64,000 nucleotides of DNA from assembly GCF_042662625.1 (NCBI RefSeq), contig NZ_JBHSXH010000015.1:1488001-1552000 (forward strand), given 5' to 3'. This DNA is from Halopelagius fulvigenes. GTDB taxonomy: Archaea; Halobacteriota; Halobacteria; Halobacteriales; Haloferacaceae. Of the stretch, positions 24,693 to 32,730 are shown piece after piece (the first letter of the stretch is position 1; each line of letters begins with the position of its first letter). The notes below the pieces were generated by a model, which saw only the letters and a program-made list of their open reading frames with translations, was not told the origin of the DNA and ran no database searches. Both the position numbers and the translations under genes were made by a program.

Positions 24693-24772
24693 GGGCGTAC
24701 TTGGCCCGAGAGCCACAAGAATGTGCGTCCCGCCGACAGGAACCGGGACGCCCTCGCAGTCGGGGACGGGGT

Positions 24773-25888
24773 TTACTCCGCCGTCGCCTCGCGCATCTCG
24801 GCTATCGAGGCGTCGGTCTTGAACGCCGTCCCCGAGTAGTGCGCGCGCGTCGCCTCGAACCCCGCCTCGCGCAGTCGGCCGACGAACTCGTCCATGGCGC
24901 TGGCGGACCGCCCCCACTGCTTGCAGAGGCGGTGTTGGTCGTAGTGCGTGGGCCGGTCGAGTTCGCCGGCGAGGGTGTCGAGCATCTCCTTCGCGCGGCG
25001 TTCGGACCCCATCTCCTCGGTCACGCGCCCGCGCACCTCGCGGGCGAAGTCGGGGTCGCAGACCGGGCCGAGCCATATCGGTCCGGCGACGAGGAGGCGA
25101 CCGCTCCCGCAGACGGAACACTCCTCCGGCGGGTGCGCGACGAGGCCGAACTCGTGGTCGCGGGCGAGGCAGTCCTCGCAGTGGTAGACGTGGCCGAGGT
25201 TCTCGACGGCCTCGTCGGCTTTCGTCGCCCGCGCGTCGAGTTCGAGGTACGTCCGGGCGTAGTGGCGGGTCACGTGCGAGAGAATCGGCACCGCCGCCTT
25301 GTCGTATCGCGCCGCGGTGCGGACCATCGCCGAGAGGAGGACCCGGAGGCCCATCTCGGAGTGGTAGTCGGTGTTCTGCGGGACGCACCCGTACTTACGG
25401 ATGCCGCTCTTCTGGTGTGCGCCGCAGAGCGGTGCGGTGTCCGTCGCGGTGACGCAGACCAGATCACGGGTGTTCGCGAACGCCGCGTCGGCGAACGGGA
25501 CGGGCGTTCCGAACGGGTCCAAGTCCACCACGTCGAACACGGAGTCGTGCATGAGTGCGTTCGCGTCGCGGAGGACCGCCTCGCCGGGCAGGTCGTTCCG
25601 GTCGAAGTTGCGCCGCGCGAGTTCGACCGCCTCCTCCTCGACGTCGGCGCAGGTCACGTCGAACCCCGCCGCCGCCGCGCGGACGCCGCGGATTCCGCTG
25701 GCGGCCATCGCGTCGAGGTACGTCTCGGCGCGGGGTTCTCGCTCTCTGTACGCCCGGAGCACCGCGACGGTCACGTCGCGGTTGAGTTCCTGCGTCGGGT
25801 TGTAGAAGACGTCGTCGCCGGCCCCTTCTGACGCGCCGTCTCGCGCGCCGGGGACCTCGACCGCTATCTCTCCCTCGCGAACGTCCAT
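24773..25888 (-). CDS. trm1: tRNA (guanine-N2,N2)-dimethyltransferase Trm1
   Basis: Dimethylates guanosine 26 in tRNA using S-adenosylmethionine. The 371-residue protein starts REGEIAVEVPGA and has VFYNPTQELNRDV near 28, the SAM loop YLDAMAASGIRGVRAA near 57, catalytic DLDPFGTPVPF near 118 and CGAHQKSGIRKYG near 152. A zinc-binding region follows, with CEDC and CSVC about 25 residues apart near 230-255. The C-terminal domain ends with the family-type THYDQHRLCKQW and HYSGTAFKTD. It diverges from the SWIM-protein gene. Confidence 0.93.
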   Translation of the reverse strand: MDVREGEIAVEVPGARDGASEGAGDDVFYNPTQELNRDVTVAVLRAYREREPRAETYLDAMAASGIRGVRAAAAGFDVTCADVEEEAVELARRNFDRNDLPGEAVLRDANALMHDSVFDVVDLDPFGTPVPFADAAFANTRDLVCVTATDTAPLCGAHQKSGIRKYGCVPQNTDYHSEMGLRVLLSAMVRTAARYDKAAVPILSHVTRHYARTYLELDARATKADEAVENLGHVYHCEDCLARDHEFGLVAHPPEECSVCGSGRLLVAGPIWLGPVCDPDFAREVRGRVTEEMGSERRAKEMLDTLAGELDRPTHYDQHRLCKQWGRSASAMDEFVGRLREAGFEATRAHYSGTAFKTDASIAEMREATAE

Positions 25889-25925
25889 ACAGTGACGCCC
25901 GCGCCGCGCGGCGAAAAAGGGACTG

Positions 25926-26534
25926 ATGACGGACGAGGACGCCGAACGGAGCCCGGCGCGCCGCGAGACTCCGCCCCGCGAGGCTGGCATCGGTGCCGTT
26001 TTGTCCCGCAGTGGCCAAGTCACAGTCGTGAGAACGGTGGGCGACGACCACGACTCCGAGGGGGACGACGGACCCGACCCGGAGACCGAACCGGACGGGG
26101 GCGGCGCGGCGGCCGACGCGTCCGACTCGGCGACCGAACCGGCCGAGAGCGACGGTGACGAGTTCGTCGTCCCCACGGACGCGGAACTCGAACGGGAGGC
26201 GGACTGGCGGGCGGAGTTGGCCGACGCCGGGCGACTGACCGCCTCGGCGGTCGATACGCTCGTCACCCTCCACGGCGCGCGCGGCAGTCGCGCCATCGAG
26301 GCGGTCTCCGAGAAACGGGTGAAGCGCTACCGCGATTTCACCGTCGTCGTCGGCTACGAGGAGGAGTACGTCGTCGAGGACGGCGGGTGCACCTGCAAGG
26401 ACAGTTCGTACAACCTCGACACCGAGGACCCGAACCAGCGGTGTTGGCACGTCCTCGCCGCCGCCGTCGCCGAGCGAATCGGCGAGGTGGACCACCACGA
26501 CATGTGGTACTCCGACGTGCGCGAGTTCCTGTAA
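25926..26534 (+). CDS. SWIM zinc-finger protein
   Basis: A 202-residue protein. The first 90 residues are acidic and disordered-looking. The C-terminal half contains a SWIM-type finger in the order CTCKDSS...RCWH (CxC...CxH) near 157-178, preceded by a beta-rich stretch (YRDFTVVVGYEEEYVVEDG). SWIM domains bind DNA or proteins and occur with recombination accessory factors; no partner gene is visible here. The start ATG at 25926 is 37 bp from the divergent trm1 start, so the long N-terminus cannot be extended. Confidence 0.8.
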   Translation: MTDEDAERSPARRETPPREAGIGAVLSRSGQVTVVRTVGDDHDSEGDDGPDPETEPDGGGAAADASDSATEPAESDGDEFVVPTDAELEREADWRAELADAGRLTASAVDTLVTLHGARGSRAIEAVSEKRVKRYRDFTVVVGYEEEYVVEDGGCTCKDSSYNLDTEDPNQRCWHVLAAAVAERIGEVDHHDMWYSDVREFL

Positions 26535-26624
26535 CCTCCGTTCGACGCGCCCTCTCGACCGACCCCCGAATCCGTCGGGCACTCCGGTATACTTTCGTCG
26601 CTACTCCTCGAACCCGCGAGCGAG

Positions 26625-27533
26625 ATGCCAACCATCGACGAGAAGCGCGTCTACACCGACAACACCGGCACGGAGACGGTGTTCGTCGCCACGAGCGTCG
26701 GCCTCGTCTCGGTGTCGGTGTCGGACGACTTGGTGGGCGGGTTCGGCGTCGCCCACCGGTGTTCGGCCCGCGACGTGGCCGTCGAACGCGGGACGGCCGA
26801 CTCGACTGTCGCCGTCGCGGCGGACGAGGGCGTGTTCGCGGCGACGGCGGCCGAGGCGAACCCCGAATCGCCGGAGTCGGCGACGTTCGAGGAGACGGGG
26901 TTCGGCCCCGCCTCGGCCGTCGGGTTCGACGGTTCGACGCTCCTCGCCGCCGACGAGGACGGACGCGTCGCGCGGTTCGAGGCGGACGAGGACGCGGCGG
27001 GAGACGGCGGAGATGTCGGCGACGGGGAGTGGGAAACGGTCGGAACGGCCGGGGCGGTTCGCGCCCTCGACGGCGACTTGGTGGCCGCGGCGGACGGCGT
27101 CCACCGGGTGACCGACGACGGACTCGCCCCGGCGGGACTCGACGACGCGCAGGACGTGGTGGTCGGCGCGGACGCCGCCGTCGCGCCCCTCGCGGCGACC
27201 GGAGCCGGCCTGTTCAAACTCGGAAACGGCTGGATGGAGGAACTGACGGGCGCGTTCGACGCGGTGGCGGCGTCCGCGGACGGCCGCCGACACGCCGTCT
27301 CCGAGGGCGACCTGTTCGCCCGGGGAGACGACGGCGAGTGGGCCGTCGCGCCCCTCCCCGTCGAGGAGGACGTCGCCGCCGTCGCCCACGGCGTCGCCGC
27401 GACGTACGCCGTCACTGACGCGGGCACGTTCCTCGTCAAAGCGGACCGGAGCGAGGAGGCAGAGAGACCGGAACTGTCGTGGCGACACCAGGTGCTCGGC
27501 CTGCGCGACGTCGGCGGCGTCGCGGTCCGCTGA
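26625..27533 (+). CDS. Beta-propeller-like protein of the HVO_0234 type
   Basis: A 302-residue acidic protein with repeated short beta-strand units of the kind AVGFDGSTLLAADEDGRVARF, spaced about 40-50 residues. This suggests a propeller. From memory it resembles a haloarchaeal family named after HVO_0234, whose gene also precedes prs in Haloferax; this was not verified. No signal peptide or membrane segment is visible, so it is probably cytoplasmic. The function is unknown. It is on the same strand as prs with a gap of 105 bp that contains a separate prs promoter. Confidence 0.65.
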   Translation: MPTIDEKRVYTDNTGTETVFVATSVGLVSVSVSDDLVGGFGVAHRCSARDVAVERGTADSTVAVAADEGVFAATAAEANPESPESATFEETGFGPASAVGFDGSTLLAADEDGRVARFEADEDAAGDGGDVGDGEWETVGTAGAVRALDGDLVAAADGVHRVTDDGLAPAGLDDAQDVVVGADAAVAPLAATGAGLFKLGNGWMEELTGAFDAVAASADGRRHAVSEGDLFARGDDGEWAVAPLPVEEDVAAVAHGVAATYAVTDAGTFLVKADRSEEAERPELSWRHQVLGLRDVGGVAVR

Positions 27534-27611
27534 GCGTCCAAACGGCGACCGTTCGGCCGGAGCGTCGGAACCGCTCTCGGGGCGGAGCGACCGCGACGAG
27601 ACGAAAACGGG

Positions 27612-27616
27612 TTTAA
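27612..27616 (+). promoter_or_regulatory. TATA-like element of prs
   Basis: TTTAA lies 22 nt before the ATG at 27639, fitting a leaderless transcript. Confidence 0.5.
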
Positions 27617-27638
27617 CGCGCGGCGAAGATGCTCGCAC

Positions 27639-28511
27639 ATGATCGTACCCGGCGCAGCTTCGCAAGGGTTGGCGGCGGCACTCGCGGAGGAACTGGGCGA
27701 ACCGCTTTCGGCGGCGACGTACGACCGCTTCCCGGACGGCGAGACGTTGGCCGCCGTCCCGGAGTTCGAGGGGGGCGAACGGGCCGTCGTCGTCGCCACC
27801 ACCGACTCGAACGACGCGTGGGTCGAACTGCTGCAACTGCAGGACGCCGTCCGCGAGGCCGGGGCGTCGGAAGTCGTCACCGTCCTCCCGTACATGGGCT
27901 ACGCGCGGCAGGACGAGGCGTTCGAGGACGGCCACCCCGTCTCCGCCCGCGCGATGGCGCGGGCCGTCTCGGCCACCGCCGACCGAATCGTCCTCGTGAA
28001 CCCCCACGAGGAGAAAGTCGCGGACTTCTTCGACGCGCACGTGACCGTGGTGGACGCCGCCTCCTGCCTCGCGGACCCCCTCCCGGACGACTTGGAGGAC
28101 CCGCTCTTTCTGTCGCCAGACGCCGGCGCGATCGAACTCGCGAGCGCCGTCCGCGACGCCTACGGGCGCGGCGAGACGGACTACTTCGAGAAGGTGCGCC
28201 ACTCCGGAACCGACGTGGAGATCACGCCCAGCGACGCCGACGCCGCGAACCGCGACGTGGTCATCGCCGACGACATCATCGCCACCGGGTCGACGATGAG
28301 TCAGGCCATCGGCCACCTGGACGAGGGCGGAGCGAACCGCGTCTTCGCCGCCTGCGTCCACGCCCTCCTCGTGCGGAACGCGCGGACGAAACTCGAACGC
28401 GCCGGCGTCGAACGCGTGTTCGGCACCGACACCGTCGAACGCGACGTCAGCGCGGTCAGCGTCGCGCCGTTCGTCGCCGCCGCCGTCGATTCGGTCGAAG
28501 TGACCGAGTGA
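27639..28511 (+). CDS. prs: Ribose-phosphate diphosphokinase (PRPP synthetase)
   Basis: Transfers diphosphate from ATP to ribose 5-phosphate and makes PRPP for nucleotide, histidine and archaeal ribose metabolism. The 290-residue length matches archaeal class enzymes. Motifs: DRFPDGE near 29, TVLPYMGYARQDEAF near 81 (catalytic loop start), VNPHEEKVADFF and the PRPP loop DVVIADDIIATGSTM near 206. The ATG at 27639 follows a TATA-like element at the right distance. A 75-aa membrane protein gene follows after 74 bp. Confidence 0.95.
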   Translation: MIVPGAASQGLAAALAEELGEPLSAATYDRFPDGETLAAVPEFEGGERAVVVATTDSNDAWVELLQLQDAVREAGASEVVTVLPYMGYARQDEAFEDGHPVSARAMARAVSATADRIVLVNPHEEKVADFFDAHVTVVDAASCLADPLPDDLEDPLFLSPDAGAIELASAVRDAYGRGETDYFEKVRHSGTDVEITPSDADAANRDVVIADDIIATGSTMSQAIGHLDEGGANRVFAACVHALLVRNARTKLERAGVERVFGTDTVERDVSAVSVAPFVAAAVDSVEVTE

Positions 28512-28585
28512 GCGTCTCGCGCGTCGCTGGATCCCCGCTGGGAGATTGGAAACGCTCATGTGGACCGGACGGCGAGTCGTTCGAT

Positions 28586-28813
28586 ATGGGACAGTACGGT
28601 TCACTCGACTACCCCCGCATGACCAAACTCGGTGTCGCCCTCGGACTCAGCCTGTTCGCCGTCGGTGCGGCGGGCAACATGGTCGTTCCCGCCCTCCTCG
28701 GTCCGCTTCCCGGCTGGGAGCGGACGCTGTTCTTCGACGCGGAAGCCATCGGCGTCGCGCTCACACTCCTCTCGCCGTTCGTCTTCGGCATCGCCCTGCC
28801 GCTTACGGAGTGA
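28586..28813 (+). CDS. Small two-helix membrane protein, 75 aa
   Basis: A 75-residue protein with hydrophobic segments at about 12-36 (LGVALGLSLFAVGAAGNMVV) and 50-72 (IGVALTLLSPFVFGIALPL), joined by LPGWERTLFFDAE. It starts MGQYGSLDYPRM. Both termini are probably on the same side of the membrane. It lies 4 bp before the GTG of the uracil-DNA glycosylase-like gene and may be co-transcribed with it. The family seems haloarchaea-specific; function unknown. Confidence 0.7.
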   Translation: MGQYGSLDYPRMTKLGVALGLSLFAVGAAGNMVVPALLGPLPGWERTLFFDAEAIGVALTLLSPFVFGIALPLTE

Positions 28814-28817
28814 CGCG

Positions 28818-29447
28818 GTGACCGACGCCGACCCGTTGTTTCCCGACGCCGACTCGCGGTTCGTCGTGGAGTCGGACTGTAAGCGGTGTCCGGCGCTCGC
28901 GGCGTGCCGAAACCGCATCTCGTGGGGTAACGGCTCCCGCGAGGCGGACGTGTTCGTCGTCGGGGAGGCCCCCGGCGCGGGCGAACCAAACGCCGACCGC
29001 TGGCGCGGCGGCAACCACACCGGGTTGGCCTACACCACCCGCCACTCCGGTCGGCGCGTCCGCCGACTGCTGGCCGCCGTCGGCCACCCGGACGCGTACT
29101 ACACGAACGCCGTGAAGTGCTTCCCCCGCGCCGAGGACGGCGAGACGAACCGCGAACCGACCGCAGAGGAGCGTGCGAACTGCCGCGCGCACCTCGAAAC
29201 CGAACTCGAACGGGTCGAACCGGAGGTGGTCGTCGCCACCGGCAAGCACGCGACGAAGACGATGCTCGCGTTCGACGGGAAGTCGCTCGACGGGTTCGTC
29301 GATTCGGTTCTCGAACCGGTCGAACTCGACGCCTTCGACGCGACGCTCCTGCCCGTACTCCACCCCTCCTACCAGGACGTGTGGGTGTCGCGGTTGGGCT
29401 ACTCGCCGGCGGAGTACGAGGCGGCGATACGCGAACGGTTGCCCTGA
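28818..29447 (+). CDS. Uracil-DNA glycosylase family protein (Fe-S type, UDG4/5-like)
   Basis: Probably removes uracil or deaminated bases from DNA. The 209-residue protein has cysteines CKRCPALAAC near 18-27 and further ones in VKCFPRAE and NCRAHLE, as in thermophile-type glycosylases that bind a [4Fe-4S] cluster. Active-site segments are VVGEAPGAGEPNADRW near 47, YTNAVKCFP near 95 and the HPSYQ loop near 183. The GTG start at 28818 is 4 bp after the preceding stop, which supports co-translation. An alternative is a ssDNA-specific UDG-like subfamily without confirmed activity. Confidence 0.82.
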   Translation: MTDADPLFPDADSRFVVESDCKRCPALAACRNRISWGNGSREADVFVVGEAPGAGEPNADRWRGGNHTGLAYTTRHSGRRVRRLLAAVGHPDAYYTNAVKCFPRAEDGETNREPTAEERANCRAHLETELERVEPEVVVATGKHATKTMLAFDGKSLDGFVDSVLEPVELDAFDATLLPVLHPSYQDVWVSRLGYSPAEYEAAIRERLP

Positions 29448-29527
29448 GAACCGACCGACCGACCGTCGGAACCGAAGCGTCCGACGGCACCCGAACGTTC
29501 TTTGAGCGTCCGAGAGACGAACCGCAC

Positions 29528-29959
29528 ATGAGCGACGACGAGACCATCTTCGAGAAGATAATCGCCCGAGAGATACCCGCCCGTATCGTCTACGAGACGG
29601 ACGCGGTTCTCGCGTTCCTCGACGCGAACCCGTTGGCTCCGGGGCACACCCTCGTCGTCCCGAAGGAGGCGTACGAACGCGTCGGCGAGATGCCCGACGA
29701 CGTGGCGTCGGAGGTGTTCGCCGCGGTACACGAACTGACGCCGAAGGTGGAGGACGCCGCGAACGCCGACGCGGTGACCGTCGGTATCAACGACGGCGAG
29801 GCCGCCGGGCAGGAAGTCCCGCACGTCCACGTCCACCTCGTCCCCCGGTTCGAGGGCGACGGCGGCGGGCCGATACACGCCGTCGCGGGCGACCGACCGG
29901 ACCTCTCCGACGAGGAACTCGACGCCATCGCCGACGAGATATCCGACGCCGAAGCCTGA
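29528..29959 (+). CDS. HIT-family nucleotide-binding protein
   Basis: A 143-residue histidine-triad hydrolase or transferase acting on nucleoside phosphoramidates or adenylylated compounds. It has the typical beginning IFEKIIAREIPARIVYE, FLDANPLAPGHTLVVPK near 30, and the catalytic HVHVHLVPR near 98. The Hint-type layout is complete. The ATG at 29528 follows 80 bp of spacer after the UDG gene on the same strand. The cellular substrate is not evident from context. Confidence 0.92.
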   Translation: MSDDETIFEKIIAREIPARIVYETDAVLAFLDANPLAPGHTLVVPKEAYERVGEMPDDVASEVFAAVHELTPKVEDAANADAVTVGINDGEAAGQEVPHVHVHLVPRFEGDGGGPIHAVAGDRPDLSDEELDAIADEISDAEA

Positions 29960-30053
29960 ACGACCGACGCGTCGCTTTCGACGCTCGGATGCGCTCGGCC
30001 CTTCTCGTCGACGAAGTTTCGACTGATTGACGCGAGCGTCCGCCGACCGGTGG

Positions 30054-30060
30054 TTTAAAT
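30054..30060 (+). promoter_or_regulatory. TATA box of the ParA-like gene
   Basis: TTTAAAT lies 24 nt before the ATG at 30085, ideal for a leaderless transcript. Confidence 0.6.
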
Positions 30061-30084
30061 CGGAAGCCCGGACCACGGCAGAGT

Positions 30085-30840
30085 ATGTCGAACGACGAAC
30101 CCTCGGCGGTCGCTCTCGTCGGGACCACCGGCGGGGCGGGGACGACGCGATGCGCAGTCGAGACGGCGGCGGCCCTCGCGGCCGACGGCCGAGACGTCGC
30201 GGTTCTCGACGCCGCCTTCGCCACGCAGGGACTCTCAGACTACGTTTCCGGGTCGTTAGACCCCGACCTGACCGCGCTTCTGACCGACGAGGCGGACGCG
30301 CCGCTTTCGGAGGGTCTCGTCGAACTCGGACTCGACGCGCCGGGCATCGTCGCGTGTTGTCCCGCGAACGCCCCCTTCGAACGACTCGCGCGGGCGAAGT
30401 CCGCGGACGCCGCGCGTCGGTTCGAGGCGCGGATCGAGGAGGCCGCGGCGGCGTACGACCACGTGGTCGTGGACGTACCGCCCGTCGCGGCGAATCAGGC
30501 CGTCGCCGCCGTCAACGCCTGCGACCGGGTGTGTCTCGTCGCGCCGGGTACCACGCGGGGCGCGGACGCCGTCCAGCGGATGCGCGGCCGACTCACCGAC
30601 CTCGGGGCGGAGACGGACTTCGTCGTCGCGACGCGCGGCGAACTCCGGACCGCGGACGCGTCCGTCCCCGAGAGCGACGCGACCGAACCCGCTTCCTGTC
30701 CGTCCTGCCTCGACGGCGACGACGACTCGTTCGCCGCCGGCGTCGGACGCCTCGCCGCCGCCGCGTTCGAGACGGAGTTAGACGACGCTTTCGGGGGCGG
30801 CGGACTCCTCGAAAGCGTCGGTCGGTACGTGCGAGGGTAA
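30085..30840 (+). CDS. ParA/MinD-like protein with degenerate P-loop
   Basis: A 251-residue protein with the fold signature of the ParA/MinD ATPases: an N-terminal ALVGTTGGAGTTR loop, DVAVLDAAFATQGLSDYVSG, and the second-motif region YDHVVVDVPP near 132. In the P-loop both lysines (the signature lysine and the catalytic Walker A lysine of KGGxGKT) are threonine, so normal ATP hydrolysis is doubtful. A CPSC pair near 210 is unusual. It may be a haloarchaeal regulator or pseudo-ATPase. It lies between the HIT gene and a convergent unknown gene, about 2 kb from a canonical MinD gene. Confidence 0.75.
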   Translation: MSNDEPSAVALVGTTGGAGTTRCAVETAAALAADGRDVAVLDAAFATQGLSDYVSGSLDPDLTALLTDEADAPLSEGLVELGLDAPGIVACCPANAPFERLARAKSADAARRFEARIEEAAAAYDHVVVDVPPVAANQAVAAVNACDRVCLVAPGTTRGADAVQRMRGRLTDLGAETDFVVATRGELRTADASVPESDATEPASCPSCLDGDDDSFAAGVGRLAAAAFETELDDAFGGGGLLESVGRYVRG

Positions 30841-30890
30841 GCGGGGCGAGAGAGCGAACCGGCGGAGAGGAGAGAGAAGAAGCGTACCCG

Positions 30891-31412
30891 TCAGAACGTC
30901 TCGCCTGGGGCGCTCATCGTCTCCGCGAGGGCCTCCCGTTTCTCCACGAGCGCGTCGCCCGAGAGCGGTGCCGCCGCGTCGCGCCGCGTCGCCTCGGCGA
31001 GTTCCGTCACCGGGTCGTGCGTCTCCACGTAGGCCGCGAGTGCGAACTCCGCCTCGTCCGCGCCGGAGAGTTCCAACGCGTCCGCGCGGGAGAGTTCACC
31101 CGTCAACCAATCGCGGAGCACCCGCCGCGCCATCGGGGCCAACGGCGTCACGCCCTCCACGCCGCACCGGTGGAGCACCTTCGCCGCGGTGACGGAGGCG
31201 ACGGACGCCGCCCGCCCGGCGTCGCCGACGCTGTCTCCCTCCCCGTACCGTTCGAGGACGGTCAGCGCCGCCTCCGGCGTGCAGGGGAGTTTCTCAGCGT
31301 GCGCACGGAGGCGCGCCGCCACGTCCACCTCCGTGTCGTCTACGGTCGCGACGCCGCGTTCGACCTGCTTCGTGGTCACTTCCAGACCCGCGGCGATGTC
31401 CGATAGTCCCAT
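30891..31412 (-). CDS. Haloarchaea-specific hypothetical protein (possible HTH)
   Basis: A 173-residue acidic, all-helical-looking protein. The first 25 residues (MGLSDIAAGLEVTTKQ, then ERGVATVDD) resemble a short helix-turn-helix, and other helices carry few charged clusters. No enzyme motif is visible. The ATG at 31412 is chosen because a TATA-like run lies about 25 nt upstream on the minus strand; the earlier in-frame GTG (31433) falls on that element. It converges with the ParA-like gene and is divergent from tfb, sharing a regulatory region with an 8-bp palindrome. Confidence 0.65.
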   Translation of the reverse strand: MGLSDIAAGLEVTTKQVERGVATVDDTEVDVAARLRAHAEKLPCTPEAALTVLERYGEGDSVGDAGRAASVASVTAAKVLHRCGVEGVTPLAPMARRVLRDWLTGELSRADALELSGADEAEFALAAYVETHDPVTELAEATRRDAAAPLSGDALVEKREALAETMSAPGETF

Positions 31413-31431
31413 TGCGGCGACGTACACCCTC

Positions 31432-31443
31432 ACTAAGTTAAAC
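31432..31443 (-). promoter_or_regulatory. TATA-like element of the 173-aa protein gene
   Basis: On the minus strand it reads GTTTAACTTAG, about 25 nt before the ATG at 31412. It decides the start. Confidence 0.5.
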
Positions 31444-31477
31444 AGTTTCGTGCGAGTATCAAGAGAGATAACTGAAG

Positions 31478-31496
31478 CGTACCGGTCACCGGTACG
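31478..31496. promoter_or_regulatory. Palindrome CGTACCGG-N3-CCGGTACG in a divergent promoter region
   Basis: A perfect 8-bp inverted repeat with a 3-nt spacer between the promoters of the 173-aa protein and tfb. Half-site GTACCG is shared with the repeat at 15691-15706. Probably an operator. Confidence 0.45.
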
Positions 31497-31540
31497 TTCA
31501 CCCGGCCGAACGGGGGTCGAAACGGACCGTCCGTCCCTCC

Positions 31541-31550
31541 TTTAAATACT
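31541..31550 (+). promoter_or_regulatory. TATA box of tfb
   Basis: TTTAAATACT lies about 25 nt before the ATG at 31576. Confidence 0.55.
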
Positions 31551-31575
31551 CCTTCGGAACCAAGTTTCAGATGTG

Positions 31576-32580
31576 ATGAGCAAGGCACGCTCGACGCAGA
31601 CCGAATCCGCGCGGACGAACCGAACGCAGACGAACGAGACGGACGAGACGGACGAGACGCAGGCCGGCGAGGCGGCCCGAACCGAGGGCGAGAGCGAACG
31701 GGCGCGGGAGGGGGCGACCCGGACGTGTCCCGAGTGCGGCGGGCGGCTTCACGCCGAGGACGGGGAGACGGTCTGCGCCGACTGCGGCCTCGTCGTCTCG
31801 GAGTACCGCATCGACCACGGCCCCGAGTGGCGGTCGTTCGCGGACGACGACCGGAACCCCAAGCGCACCGGCGCGCCGTTGACGCGTTCGCGCCACGACA
31901 AGGGCCTCTCGACCGAAATCGGCCGTTCGACGCGCGTGAAGGGGCGGAAGCGCCGCCGCCTCGCCCGGATGCGCCGCCAGCACAACCGCGCCCGCATCTC
32001 CACGAAACGCGAGCGGAATCAGGTGTACGCGTTCACGGAGATTCACCGCCTGACGGGCGCGCTCTCGCTCCCGGACCGCATCCGCGACCACGCGTGTTCG
32101 CTGTTCACGTCGGCGCAGAAGGAGGACCTGCTCCGCGGGCGGTCGCTGGAGGGTTTCGCCGCCGCCTGCGTCTACGCCGCCTGCCGCGTCGCCGGCGTCT
32201 CCCGGACCACCGACGAGGTGACTGAGGCGGCCAAGGCGACGGCGGACGAGCAGTCGGCCGCCTACGACGCGCTGAACCGCGAACTCGGCCTGCCGGTCGG
32301 CCCCATCGACCCCGCCGAGTACATCCCGCGGTTCGCCTCGGAACTCGACCTCCGCGGCGAGGCGGAACGCCGCGCCCGCGAGTACGCCGCGGAGGCGTCC
32401 GAGCGCGGCCTGTCGGTCGGGCGAAATCCGAGCGGCGTCGCGGCGGCGTGCCTCTACACCGCCGCGCGCGATACGGAGGCCGGAGTGACGCAGAAGGAGG
32501 CGGCCGACGTGGCGGGCGTCACGCCGGTGACGCTCCGGAGCACCTACACCGACCTGCGCGACGCCGACGGCGACGAGTAA
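31576..32580 (+). CDS. tfb: Transcription initiation factor IIB (TFB)
   Basis: Bridges TBP and RNA polymerase at archaeal promoters. The 334-residue protein has an acidic Thr/Glu-rich N-terminal extension (about 1-45). The zinc ribbon CPECGG...CADCGL lies near 51-72, and the B-reader region YRIDHGPEWRSF and DRNPKRTGAPLT follows. Two cyclin-fold repeats come next (about 130-220 and 230-325), with SLEGFAAACVYAACRVAGV and NPSGVAAACLYTAARDTE. Haloarchaea carry several TFBs, so this may be one of a set; the paralogue cannot be specified. A GTG one codon upstream is less likely than the ATG. Confidence 0.94.
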   Translation: MSKARSTQTESARTNRTQTNETDETDETQAGEAARTEGESERAREGATRTCPECGGRLHAEDGETVCADCGLVVSEYRIDHGPEWRSFADDDRNPKRTGAPLTRSRHDKGLSTEIGRSTRVKGRKRRRLARMRRQHNRARISTKRERNQVYAFTEIHRLTGALSLPDRIRDHACSLFTSAQKEDLLRGRSLEGFAAACVYAACRVAGVSRTTDEVTEAAKATADEQSAAYDALNRELGLPVGPIDPAEYIPRFASELDLRGEAERRAREYAAEASERGLSVGRNPSGVAAACLYTAARDTEAGVTQKEAADVAGVTPVTLRSTYTDLRDADGDE

Positions 32581-32615
32581 CCCGACGAAGATTCGACGCG
32601 CGTACCGCCGACCGC

Positions 32616-32676
32616 CGATTGACGGCCGACGACCAACCGCCGACTACTGACGACCGTCGATTGACGACCGACGACC
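32616..32676 (+). repeat. Degenerate direct repeat, period 42 bp
   Basis: CGATTGACGGCCGACGACC (32616-32634) and CGATTGACGACCGACGACC (32658-32676) differ at one base. They lie in the spacer between the converging tfb and MinD genes. Confidence 0.5.
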
Positions 32677-32730
32677 GACTGCTGCCCGTTCTTCGTCGAC
32701 GCGAGAAGGAGAGCGACGCGACCGTTTCGT

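Noticed and set aside
32616..32676. Direct repeats considered as a CRISPR array
   Set aside because: Only two 19-bp copies with a partly repetitive spacer are seen, and no cas gene is next to them.
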